Of a stretch of DNA of 8,446 nt, positions 1-6,536 are shown piece by piece. The DNA is taken from contig DMPJ01000301.1 of NCBI GenBank assembly GCA_003456035.1, positions 337 to 8,782 on the forward strand. Direction: 5' to 3'. The position numbers and the translations under genes were made by a program. This stretch comes from Planktothrix sp. UBA8402. GTDB lineage: Bacteria; Cyanobacteriota; Cyanobacteriia; Cyanobacteriales; Microcoleaceae. Every line of letters begins with the position of its first letter. Position 1 is the first letter of the stretch. The notes under the pieces were generated by a model. It saw only the letters and a program-made list of their open reading frames with translations, had not been told where the DNA came from and did no database searches.

Positions 1-1
1 T

Positions 2-2128
2 AACTGCTTCCACTCTTTTAAGAATCTCAGGCATTTTTTTAAGTTCATTGGGCTGTATATCTACTAACCATAAGCAATATCTCTCACCACCATTTAAAAA
101 CTCTTTCGCACTAATAAAGGGTTTAATAAATTTTTCCGCATCTGGTTCTTTCTTTAGAAATTCTGTTTTTTCTTCTTGAGTTAATAAAAAATATCCCCCA
201 TCAGTTGGTTTACTTCCATACATCATTGCCGGGACATTGCATATCGGCTTATTTCTATTAGGGATAATCAAATTACTGGCATCCACCAAATAAGGATTAA
301 TATTTTTTGCCCTTATTAACTGCGGTTCTCCTTTTATGTCCTGATAATCAAATATATATTTCTCATCAGTCTCATAATTAGCGAAGCCAATAATAACGCA
401 ATGTACAGCAGCATTACCTTTTGCTTCATTATTCCACTTAAAAGTTCGGTGAGCGAAATGTATAATCACCCTAAACTTATCGAGTAAAGCACCCCATAAA
501 ATCCCTACTTGCTCGCCTTGTGAAACAGAATTAGTTGACACAAAACCAACCTTGATTTTTGTGGATTGAATGTACTGTGCAGCCTTGTAAAACCAAGCTG
601 ATACATAGTCCATAACCCCAGCCGATTGAACGTCATGACGTATATAATGTAAATCTTGCTTTTGAGCAATTGACTGATAATGATGCCCGACAAATGGAGG
701 ATTACCCAAAATAAAATTTAACTTCTCTTTTGCAACAACAGAATCCCAATCAATCCGCAACGAATTACCATGCACAATCTTCGCGGATTTCTTCAATGGC
801 AACCGCACAAAATACTGCCCAAACTCATTACTCACCTTCAAATTCATTTGATGATCAATTAACCACATCGCCACCTCAGCCACACGCACCGCAAACTCAT
901 CATATTCAATCCCTGCAAACTGATCCACATCCACTTGAATAATTGAGCTAATATCCGTCACCAACTGCCCAGTCTTATTCAACTCCAATAAAATTAAAAT
1001 CTCTAAATCTCGCAATTCCCGATAGGTAATAATCAAGAAATTACCACAACCACAAGCAGGATCAAGGAAATATAAATTGGCAATCTTTTTATGTAATGTT
1101 TCTAGTTTGCCCTTACTACCCTTTGCCTTCTCAAATTCAATATAAAGATCATCCAAAAAAAGCGGCTTAATCAACTTTTGAATATTCTTTTCAGAAGTGT
1201 AATGCGCCCCTAAATTGCGCCGTTCCGTCTGATTCATTACCGCCTGAAACATCGACCCAAAAATCGCCGGGGAAATCTTACCCCAATCAAATGCACAAGC
1301 CTTTAACAACATCTCACGCATCGGTTTATCAAAAGCCGCAAGTTGCAAAGGTTCCTCAAATAACTTCCCATTTACATAGGGAAACTGTGTCAGATTCTCA
1401 TCTAAAATTTTTAACCGCTTCTCATCAGATGTATTCAAAACATCAAAAATCGAAGCAATGTGCATCGCCAAATCGCTGCCATCTTCCTTCGTATGAAGAT
1501 CAATATATTCCCAAAAAATTCCCTGATTAAAAATGCCCGTATCATCGGCAAACATACAGAACAATAGCCGCACCAGATACACCTCTAAATCATGCCCTGT
1601 ATAGCCAATTTCTTTGAGGCGATCATGTATATCCCCCATCAATTCCGCCGCTTTAATATTGACAGGATCTTCATCCCTATAAACCCGTTTTTCATATCCC
1701 GCTATAAAGCCGAATAGATGGACATGATTTACAAAATCTTTTAGCTCAAACTCTTTGGTTTCGTTCGTGTCTAAATCATAAAGCCGGAATTTTTGGAAAT
1801 CCGAAACTAAAATATATTTTGGTAATTCATGTTCCTTTAAATTAGGAAAATAATCTTTTGCCTGTTGTGTAGCCTTATCTAAGTCCTTACCCCTAGACTT
1901 ATGCTCCACCAAAATCATCCCTTTCCACAAAAGATCGATAAAGCCTTGTTTATTATCCGCCTTTTTAATCGGTAGCTCAAAACTTCCTACCCGCCGCCGT
2001 GAAATGCCAAACACATTAAAAAAATCATTCCAGAAGGATTGTGACTCTGACTTTTCTGAAGTTTCCGTTTCCCATTCCTTAGAAAAGGCGATCGCCCTTT
2101 GCTTAATTTCATTCCAACTTAGAGGCAT
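2..2128 (-). CDS. MmeI-like restriction-modification enzyme (nuclease plus DNA methyltransferase), C-terminus cut by window edge
   Basis: Reading from an ATG at 2128 down to the left edge gives 709 codons with no stop, so the 3' end is missing. The N-terminus (MPLSWNEIK...) is typical of the MmeI-like Type IIL/IIG family, in which one polypeptide both cuts DNA and methylates it with S-adenosylmethionine. Residues 65-77 show a PD-(D/E)xK-type nuclease signature D65-x9-E75-x-K77 (ending VEHKS), with the spacing known from MmeI. A helical connector follows. GAHYTS (307-312), the SAM-binding motif DPACGCGNF (356-364) and the N6-adenine-type catalytic motif NPPF (476-479) mark the methyltransferase. 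The part after about 580 should be the start of the target-recognition domain. MmeI is about 920 aa, so roughly 200 residues probably lie outside. Motif I has Cys where Ser is usual (DPACGSG). There is no clear Shine-Dalgarno sequence before the ATG. The gene is divergent from the cyclase, and no separate restriction or specificity gene is visible. A methyltransferase-only relative is less likely because the nuclease residues are present. Confidence 0.9.
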   Translation of the reverse strand, partial: MPLSWNEIKQRAIAFSKEWETETSEKSESQSFWNDFFNVFGISRRRVGSFELPIKKADNKQGFIDLLWKGMILVEHKSRGKDLDKATQQAKDYFPNLKEHELPKYILVSDFQKFRLYDLDTNETKEFELKDFVNHVHLFGFIAGYEKRVYRDEDPVNIKAAELMGDIHDRLKEIGYTGHDLEVYLVRLLFCMFADDTGIFNQGIFWEYIDLHTKEDGSDLAMHIASIFDVLNTSDEKRLKILDENLTQFPYVNGKLFEEPLQLAAFDKPMREMLLKACAFDWGKISPAIFGSMFQAVMNQTERRNLGAHYTSEKNIQKLIKPLFLDDLYIEFEKAKGSKGKLETLHKKIANLYFLDPACGCGNFLIITYRELRDLEILILLELNKTGQLVTDISSIIQVDVDQFAGIEYDEFAVRVAEVAMWLIDHQMNLKVSNEFGQYFVRLPLKKSAKIVHGNSLRIDWDSVVAKEKLNFILGNPPFVGHHYQSIAQKQDLHYIRHDVQSAGVMDYVSAWFYKAAQYIQSTKIKVGFVSTNSVSQGEQVGILWGALLDKFRVIIHFAHRTFKWNNEAKGNAAVHCVIIGFANYETDEKYIFDYQDIKGEPQLIRAKNINPYLVDASNLIIPNRNKPICNVPAMMYGSKPTDGGYFLLTQEEKTEFLKKEPDAEKFIKPFISAKEFLNGGERYCLWLVDIQPNELKKMPEILKRVEAV
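2088..2095. repeat. HIP1 octamer GCGATCGC
   Basis: This is an exact HIP1 palindrome, the highly iterated octamer of many cyanobacterial genomes. Here it sits inside the extended GGCGATCGCC near the start of the RM gene. It supports a cyanobacterial host. Confidence 0.85.
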
Positions 2129-2200
2129 ATCGGCAAATGTTAAGGCATAATTTTAGGCAATCTTTATACTATCATTTAGAACGGACGGGGATTCCATCTA

Positions 2201-2250
2201 TCAGAACTTACGCAAGTACACTATATATAGCGTGCTTGCCCAAGTCCTGA
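2201..2250. repeat. 50-bp near-perfect palindrome, MITE-like
   Basis: The two 25-base halves are reverse complements at 20 of 25 positions, centred on the perfect CTATATATAG at 2221-2230. The outer arms are TCAGAACTTACGCAAG on the left and CTTGCCCAAGTCCTGA on the right. Most mismatches would become G-U pairs in an RNA hairpin. ACTTACGCA-type ends recur in cyanobacterial small repeats and insertion-sequence termini as far as I recall, so this may be a miniature inverted-repeat element or its remnant. A transcribed hairpin is the alternative. Symmetry is seen directly; the mobile origin is inferred. Confidence 0.6.
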
Positions 2251-2262
2251 CCGATTAAAATT

Positions 2263-2280
2263 CGTGAAATCCGTGAAATC
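2263..2280. repeat. Tandem 9-bp direct repeat
   Basis: CGTGAAATC occurs twice in immediate succession, 13 bases after the palindrome, and is followed by the looser echo TTAAATCTGTGATC. Its function is unknown. It may be a slippage product or part of the same repeat element. Confidence 0.5.
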
Positions 2281-2437
2281 ATCTTAAATCTGTGATCCCT
2301 CTGGCCCTATTTTTCCAAAATTGGTAGAACAAAACACAGACAACAATCTATACTAGGTGCAAGAATGGTTTTACAGACCTGGCTGATCCTAAATGGGATT
2401 AAATCTAGCTAGTTGTCGAGATCCAACGTAAACTGGT

Positions 2438-2463
2438 AAATAGCAATTGTCTATGTGCTATTT
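2438..2463. repeat. 8-bp inverted repeat upstream of cyclase
   Basis: AAATAGCA (2438-2445) and TGCTATTT (2456-2463) are exact reverse complements separated by 10 bases. The repeat ends four bases before the candidate -35 at 2468, a position where a regulator could bind. It is short enough to be chance in AT-rich DNA. Confidence 0.35.
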
Positions 2464-2467
2464 GCTT

Positions 2468-2497
2468 TTGATAGTTCAAAACTTAAAAAATTATTAA
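2468..2497 (+). promoter_or_regulatory. Possible sigma-70-type promoter for the cyclase gene
   Basis: TTGATA (2468-2473) resembles a -35 box and TATTAA (2492-2497) a -10 box, with an 18-base spacer. It would leave a leader of about 40 bases before the ATG at 2546. Matches are partial and AT-rich DNA offers many such pairs. No Shine-Dalgarno sequence precedes the ATG, which is common in cyanobacteria. Confidence 0.25.
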
Positions 2498-2545
2498 TCT
2501 TTCCCTACGAGATTGTTTGAAGCCCAATCTATGTATTAAACCCCT

Positions 2546-3880
2546 ATGAAATCTGCATCCCCGACCAATTCCATATCAGGAGAATCAACGGTTGTTTCAT
2601 CACAAGTTATTGATGTAACGCCCGTTGGTGAATCTACAGTTAATCGAAACGGTATGAGTCCAGTAGGGGGTGAAACCCCTGAGCAAAAATCCCCTTCGCC
2701 GATGAATGGGGGTTTAGTTCATACGGGTGGAGGTGGAGGCAGTTTCTCCTCTTTTCTAGCACCGTTAACCAAAGACAATTTCGTTATCGCGGTTAAAGAA
2801 GTTGAGGATAAACTAAAAACCGTTAATCAAACCCTGTCGATGCTGAATAATCTGCTCGATGCTCAGGGGTTTGAGGAAATCCTCAATGAAATGTTACGGT
2901 CGATTACGATTAAAATAGGAGAACTTTTGAATGCAGATCGGACGACGATCTGGCTTGTAGATGAGGAGAAACAAGAACTCTGGTCAATTGTAGCTGGCGG
3001 GCAAGATGGTAAACCCCTAGAACTAAGAATCCCTGTAACAGCAGGAATAGCAGGAGAAGTAGCTACCACCCGAACTGTAGTTAATATTCCTTACGATTTT
3101 TATAATGATCCCCGTTCTGAAGCTGCCAAGAAAATGGATCAGAGAAATGGCTATCGTACTTATACGATGGTTGTTATGCCTCTTTTAAATGACGAAGATG
3201 GCTTGGTGGCGGTAGTACAACTACTTAATAAGTTACAACTTAATTCCAATCCCTCACTTTCTTTAGATGAAAAAATAGATTTTGACGGATTTACCGCCGA
3301 TGACGAAAAAATATTTGAAGAATTTGTCCCTTCCATTCTCCTAATTTTAGAATCCTCTCGCTCCTTCTATGCCGCTACCGTCAGACAACGAGCCGCAGCC
3401 GCCTTAATGAATGCGGTAAATGCCCTCAGTAAGAGTAGTTTAGACTTAGAAGAAACTCTGAAAAATGTCATGGATCAGGCTAAAGAATTAATGAATGCTG
3501 ATCGCAGTACCCTCTGGTTATTAGATGAAGAAAAAGGAGAACTCTGGACGAAAATACCGATTAATGGCAAGTTAGTAGAAATTCGGATTCCTAGAAACGC
3601 CGGATTTGCGGGAGTTGTTGCCCAAAGTGGCGAACCCCTATTAATTTCCTTTGATCTTTATAATGATCCTCGTTCTGAAACCTCTAAACAAACTGACCAA
3701 AAAACTAAATATCGGACGTGCAGTATGTTATGTACACCCGTATATAATGCCGATCATCAACTTATTGGTGTGACTCAATTAATTAATAAGAAAAAACAAG
3801 GAGAACACCCTCCTTATGATCCCGCAAGTTGGCCAGAAGCTCCCGAACAATGGAAAGCCAGCTTTAATACCAATGATTAA
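2546..3880 (+). CDS. Tandem GAF-domain protein: N-terminal regulatory part of an interrupted nucleotide cyclase
   Basis: This 444-aa product has a Ser/Thr/Pro/Gly-rich, probably disordered start (1-70, with a run of five Gly at 61-65), a signalling-helix/coiled-coil stretch (about 79-107), GAF-A (about 108-270), a linking helix and GAF-B (about 298-444). The two GAFs are clear paralogues: both carry YNDPRSE (186-192 and 372-378) and an RTxxM segment after it. GAF-A has a complete NKFxxxDE signature (N228-K229, F249, D253-E254). GAF-B has N414-K415, F440 and D444, and the next codon is the stop. In cyanobacterial CyaB1/CyaB2 cyclases such GAF pairs bind cAMP and activate the cyclase in cis. 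Here the product ends before the C-terminal helix of GAF-B, which is encoded in the same frame just downstream. It is best seen as the front part of a 1031-codon gene broken by TAA. If translated alone it would be a GAF pair without an output domain. The ATG at 2546 is the only start that gives the full N-terminus. Confidence 0.88.
   Translation: MKSASPTNSISGESTVVSSQVIDVTPVGESTVNRNGMSPVGGETPEQKSPSPMNGGLVHTGGGGGSFSSFLAPLTKDNFVIAVKEVEDKLKTVNQTLSMLNNLLDAQGFEEILNEMLRSITIKIGELLNADRTTIWLVDEEKQELWSIVAGGQDGKPLELRIPVTAGIAGEVATTRTVVNIPYDFYNDPRSEAAKKMDQRNGYRTYTMVVMPLLNDEDGLVAVVQLLNKLQLNSNPSLSLDEKIDFDGFTADDEKIFEEFVPSILLILESSRSFYAATVRQRAAAALMNAVNALSKSSLDLEETLKNVMDQAKELMNADRSTLWLLDEEKGELWTKIPINGKLVEIRIPRNAGFAGVVAQSGEPLLISFDLYNDPRSETSKQTDQKTKYRTCSMLCTPVYNADHQLIGVTQLINKKKQGEHPPYDPASWPEAPEQWKASFNTND
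3878..3880 (+). other. In-frame TAA interrupting the GAF-GAF-PAS-cyclase reading frame
   Basis: The frame of the upstream GAF gene (from 2546) and of the downstream cyclase gene (from 3887) is identical. Only this TAA codon divides them. Translating across it gives SFNTND-x-EFMQAFNIQAG, a seamless GAF C-terminus. The expected residue is Glu (GAA to TAA, one G-to-T change) by the NKFxxxDE pattern, or Gln (CAA to TAA). No base insertion or deletion is needed. Confidence 0.9.
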
Positions 3881-3886
3881 GAATTC

Positions 3887-5641
3887 ATGCAGGCGTTTAA
3901 TATTCAAGCGGGTGTGGCGCTACAAAATGCCAAATTATTCCAAAAAGTCAAAGAACAGGAACAACGACAAAAAGATATTCTGCGATCGCTCAGTAATGGG
4001 GTAATTTCTACTGATAAAGAAGGCAGAATGATTGCTACCAATGAATGTGCAATGGAACTCTTAGGACTACGCGAAGAAGATGTAGTTAAGGGGCGGACTG
4101 TTCGAGATTTAATTCAGGTTAAAGACGGAGATTTTGGCAAATGGTTCGATTTAGCTTTAGCCCCGAAAGATCCTAAAGATCGACAACAATATTATCCTGA
4201 TCAAACCTTATTCTCTGGTACAAATGAATCATCAAGGAGTGTTAATTTATCAATTAATTCCATGTCTGATATCAATAACCCCGAAAAAGTTAGTGGCGCC
4301 TTAGTAGTGATGGAAGATATTAGTGGCGAGAAAGAAGTCAAGAACTTAATGTATCGCTACATGACTCCAGAAGTCGCGGAACAACTGTTAGCCAGTGGGG
4401 ATACCGGGTTAGGAGGAAAACGCAAAGACGTTACCGTTTTATTTAGTGATATTCGGGGCTATACCACCTTAACCGAAAAACTGCAAGCCGAAGAAGTTGT
4501 CACCATGCTCAACTCCTATTTTGAGGAAATGGTAGACACCGTGTTGGGATATAAAGGCACCCTGGACAAATATATCGGAGATGCGTTAATGGCCGTATTT
4601 GGTTCTCCAGCCCCCCTTGCGGATCATCCCTGGATGGCAATGCAGGCGGCGGTGGAAATGCGCTACCGTTTAGCCGAATATAACAAAGGTCGGGTAGCTG
4701 AAGGGTTAATGCCAATTGCTATTGGTATGGGTCTCCATTCCGATGAAGTGGTATCAGGAAATATTGGGTCGAGTAAACGGATGGAATTAACTTCTATTGG
4801 GGATGGAGTTAACTTAGCCTCCCGTTTAGAAGGAACCAGTAAACAATATGGCACGGATATTGTGATTAGCGAGAATACCTATATCCATTATGCAGATCGG
4901 GTGATTGTGCGGGAACTAGACTTCATTACCGTCAAAGGAAAAAGCCAACCCGTGAGAATTTATGAACTGGTGGGAATTCGTGAAGGTAAATTAGTTCGAC
5001 CTATTTCTGAAAAACAACAAGGGATCATCGATCACTATCATCTCGGACGGGAATATTACCTCAAACCCGCCACCGAAAAATTAACCAGTGATGAAATTGT
5101 CCCGTTATTAGAGGAAATAGAAGAAATCTCCGAAGTTCAGATGAAAAAATTGTCTTATGATGATAAGGATTTATTAGGACAAATGTTATTAAAAAATTCT
5201 CTGGAGAAACTAACCGAAATATTAGATGAAAACACCATCAAGCGGTTAGCCATAGATAAGTTTAAACAGATGCCTATGGAGGAAGCCTTAGCCATTTTAC
5301 CAGAGAAAATTAAGGGATTTACTCCCCGGGAAACTAAAAAATTATTCATAGCTAAACTGAAACAGTTTACTCGGGATATTCATACACAACAAATGTTAGA
5401 AGACGAAGGGACGGAGATGCCCTTACCAAAACTGCGGAAAATGGTTGATTTAGCCAAACGTAAATTTGGGGCAAAAGCCAAAGAATCCTTAAGGACTGCC
5501 AAACGGGAATTTCTCACCGTCCTGGAAATTGATCCTAAGAATAAAGCGGCTAAACTGCACGTTGATCGCTGTATTCTGTATGAAACCACCCAACCCCCAG
5601 ATGAAACCTGGGAAGGGGTCTGGAACCTCACAGAGAAGTAA
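3887..5641 (+). CDS. PAS-domain class III adenylate cyclase (C-terminal part of the interrupted gene)
   Basis: This 584-aa frame makes cAMP from ATP if active. Residues 1-26 are the last helix of GAF-B (MQAFNIQAGVALQNAKLF...) running into a coiled linker. A PAS domain follows (about 27-150), then the catalytic domain (about 175-365). The metal-binding aspartates are D188 (in FSDIRGYT) and D232 (in KYIGDALMAVFG). K228 and T302 occupy the base-recognition positions, and N309 and R313 (in GVNLASRLE) match the ribose-positioning and transition-state residues. A Lys/Thr pair is known from cyanobacterial adenylate cyclases such as CyaB1, so adenylate rather than guanylate cyclase is favoured. After the catalytic domain come about 220 residues: a helical, charged stretch and then a TPR-like end with KREFLTVLEIDPKNKAAKLH (539-558) and a PPDETWEGVW tail. 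The ATG at 3887 lies 6 bases after the upstream stop and has no clear ribosome-binding site. It is probably an internal methionine of the ancestral protein, though reinitiation there is possible. The product is predicted to be soluble, with no membrane segment. Confidence 0.85.
   Translation: MQAFNIQAGVALQNAKLFQKVKEQEQRQKDILRSLSNGVISTDKEGRMIATNECAMELLGLREEDVVKGRTVRDLIQVKDGDFGKWFDLALAPKDPKDRQQYYPDQTLFSGTNESSRSVNLSINSMSDINNPEKVSGALVVMEDISGEKEVKNLMYRYMTPEVAEQLLASGDTGLGGKRKDVTVLFSDIRGYTTLTEKLQAEEVVTMLNSYFEEMVDTVLGYKGTLDKYIGDALMAVFGSPAPLADHPWMAMQAAVEMRYRLAEYNKGRVAEGLMPIAIGMGLHSDEVVSGNIGSSKRMELTSIGDGVNLASRLEGTSKQYGTDIVISENTYIHYADRVIVRELDFITVKGKSQPVRIYELVGIREGKLVRPISEKQQGIIDHYHLGREYYLKPATEKLTSDEIVPLLEEIEEISEVQMKKLSYDDKDLLGQMLLKNSLEKLTEILDENTIKRLAIDKFKQMPMEEALAILPEKIKGFTPRETKKLFIAKLKQFTRDIHTQQMLEDEGTEMPLPKLRKMVDLAKRKFGAKAKESLRTAKREFLTVLEIDPKNKAAKLHVDRCILYETTQPPDETWEGVWNLTEK
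3982..3989. repeat. HIP1 octamer GCGATCGC
   Basis: An exact HIP1 palindrome within the linker just before the PAS domain of the cyclase. It encodes part of LRSL without disturbing the frame. Confidence 0.85.
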
Positions 5642-5731
5642 ATCAAAAGCCGTCCTACATAGCTACGGAAGCTCTGGAACTCGGGACGGAATTTTAAACC
5701 CAGTTTTTTGATAAACTGACTTTAAGATCAA

Positions 5732-5763
5732 TTTTCAGGATTCAAAAAATCGAAGCCTGAAAA
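5732..5763 (+). terminator. Hairpin downstream of the cyclase, possible terminator
   Basis: TTTTCAGGATTC (5732-5743) pairs with GAAGCCTGAAAA (5752-5763) over 12 positions with a single A-G mismatch, leaving an 8-base loop AAAAAATC. It lies about 90 bases after the cyclase stop. The 3' flank (CATTTATTTC) is only weakly T-rich, so intrinsic termination is uncertain. The rest of the 5642-5897 gap shows no gene. Confidence 0.35.
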
Positions 5764-5897
5764 CATTTATTTCAACTGATGATCTGCCAAAAATCCCCCA
5801 CTATAGGCGAAGTGCGACTTGCGGAGAATAATGGCGGACTGTTTGTAGAGCGTTGATGTTCCAGATTTATTAGTAAAAAATCACTAGAGTTTAAGAT

Positions 5898-6458
5898 ATG
5901 CCTAGAGTAAGTTCACAATTATCCGATCTTCAGTGGGTCAAGCAAGTCCATGACTTCTTAATTGAAGTAGCACGCGCTTCTTTGGCAGATAGTCCTAAAT
6001 TGCCCGACAGTGTTTCCACTCAAGCCTTACCTTTAGCTCAAAAAGCCCAAAATATTCTGCAAAAACCAGCCAACACAGGTTGGCAATCTCAAAAAAGCCA
6101 ATGGATAGAACAGGTGCGTCAACTGTTGCTAGAATTGTCTCGGATTGCTTTAGGAGAAAGTCCTAAACTCCCTGAAAATATTGCTCAACGGGCATTAACT
6201 TTAGCAGAAACAGCCCAGGATATTCAGCAAGACGTAGAAGATTCTGGAGAAGATGAGGATTCCGGCGATGATGGGGACGAGACAGAAAATTCTTCTAGGG
6301 AAATTGTTTTATCGGTTAATGATTTATTCAAGCATTTAAAAGACCGTTTAACCGCAGAACATCACAGCAATAATTCGGCTGGGGATGACCAATGGCAACA
6401 GTTATTAACCTTATTGGATATGGTTCACCAGACCTACAACCGAATTCAAAACTCTTAA
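5898..6458 (+). CDS. Hypothetical protein with an internal duplication and an acidic linker (186 aa)
   Basis: I do not recognise a family. The protein is soluble and helical in appearance, with no signal peptide, membrane segment or catalytic motif. Residues 12-54 and 68-110 are two copies of one 43-residue unit, identical at 20 positions, each starting QW and carrying the invariant core SPKLP followed by an AL-rich helix ending in AQ. A strongly acidic, Ser/Gly-containing linker follows (about 112-132, DSGEDEDSGDDGDE). The C-terminal part (about 133-186) is again helical and includes another QW (165-166), but does not clearly repeat the unit. The composition suggests a scaffold or binding protein, not an enzyme; this is inference. 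Intergenic gaps of 256 bases before and 78 bases after make an operon with the cyclase unlikely and with the helicase possible. The ATG at 5898 has only a poor ribosome-binding site (TAGAG about 10 bases upstream). Confidence 0.8.
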   Translation: MPRVSSQLSDLQWVKQVHDFLIEVARASLADSPKLPDSVSTQALPLAQKAQNILQKPANTGWQSQKSQWIEQVRQLLLELSRIALGESPKLPENIAQRALTLAETAQDIQQDVEDSGEDEDSGDDGDETENSSREIVLSVNDLFKHLKDRLTAEHHSNNSAGDDQWQQLLTLLDMVHQTYNRIQNS

Positions 6459-6536
6459 GTAATTCTAGTTCTGGTATTCCCGATTCCCGGCTATAGATAG
6501 GATAGAATTAATTGAATTCCTGTGTTTTCTGTAGCC

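Larger units (their letters stand above)
2129..2545. other. Divergent intergenic region (417 bases) between RM enzyme and cyclase
   Basis: No convincing coding sequence is present. The region separates two genes transcribed away from each other and must hold both promoters. It contains a 50-bp near-palindrome (2201-2250), a 9-bp tandem repeat (2263-2280), an 8-bp inverted repeat (2438-2463) and a plausible sigma-70-type promoter for the cyclase (2468-2497). For the minus-strand gene, a TATAAA-like -10 candidate lies at 2168-2163, but no matching -35 is visible. Confidence 0.7.
2546..5641 (+). pseudogene. Ancestral single gene: GAF-GAF-PAS-adenylate cyclase, split by one nonsense codon
   Basis: Read as a unit this is 1031 codons: a Ser/Gly-rich start, GAF-A, GAF-B, PAS (about 474-597), class III cyclase (about 620-815) and a long helical C-terminal part. 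This is the order found in cyanobacterial CyaB1-type adenylate cyclases, with N- and C-terminal additions. The only defect is the TAA at codon 445. All catalytic residues, the PAS and GAF-A remain intact and there is no frameshift or second stop, so decay, if real, is very recent. This entry describes the composite; both open halves are also listed separately because each could still be translated. Confidence 0.6.

Noticed and set aside
730..942. Plus-strand open frame of 70 codons (also one of 79 codons at 1291-1530)
   Set aside because: Both lie antisense within the long methyltransferase frame, have low-complexity composition (Gln/Ser/His/Pro rich) and no start signals; they are shadows of the minus-strand gene.
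2290..2306. TGTGATC resembling a cAMP receptor protein site upstream of the cyclase
   Set aside because: Only one half-site is present; no TCACA arm lies at the right distance.
3816..4004. Plus-strand open frame spanning the interrupting stop, which might suggest a frameshift join
   Set aside because: It is in another frame and its translation resembles no GAF or PAS sequence. The true halves are in the same frame, so a frameshift is not needed.
5650..5689. CCGTCC...GGACGG inverted repeat just after the cyclase stop as a terminator
   Set aside because: The arms are only 6 bp with a 28-base loop, and the following AATTTT is short; the hairpin at 5732-5763 is stronger.
5701..5718. CAGTTT-TTTGAT-AAACTG hairpin
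   Set aside because: The stem is short and AT-rich; expected by chance in this composition.
5642..5897. Possible small gene or RNA gene between the cyclase and the duplicated-unit protein
   Set aside because: No open frame with a plausible start or composition and no tRNA-like fold was recognised.
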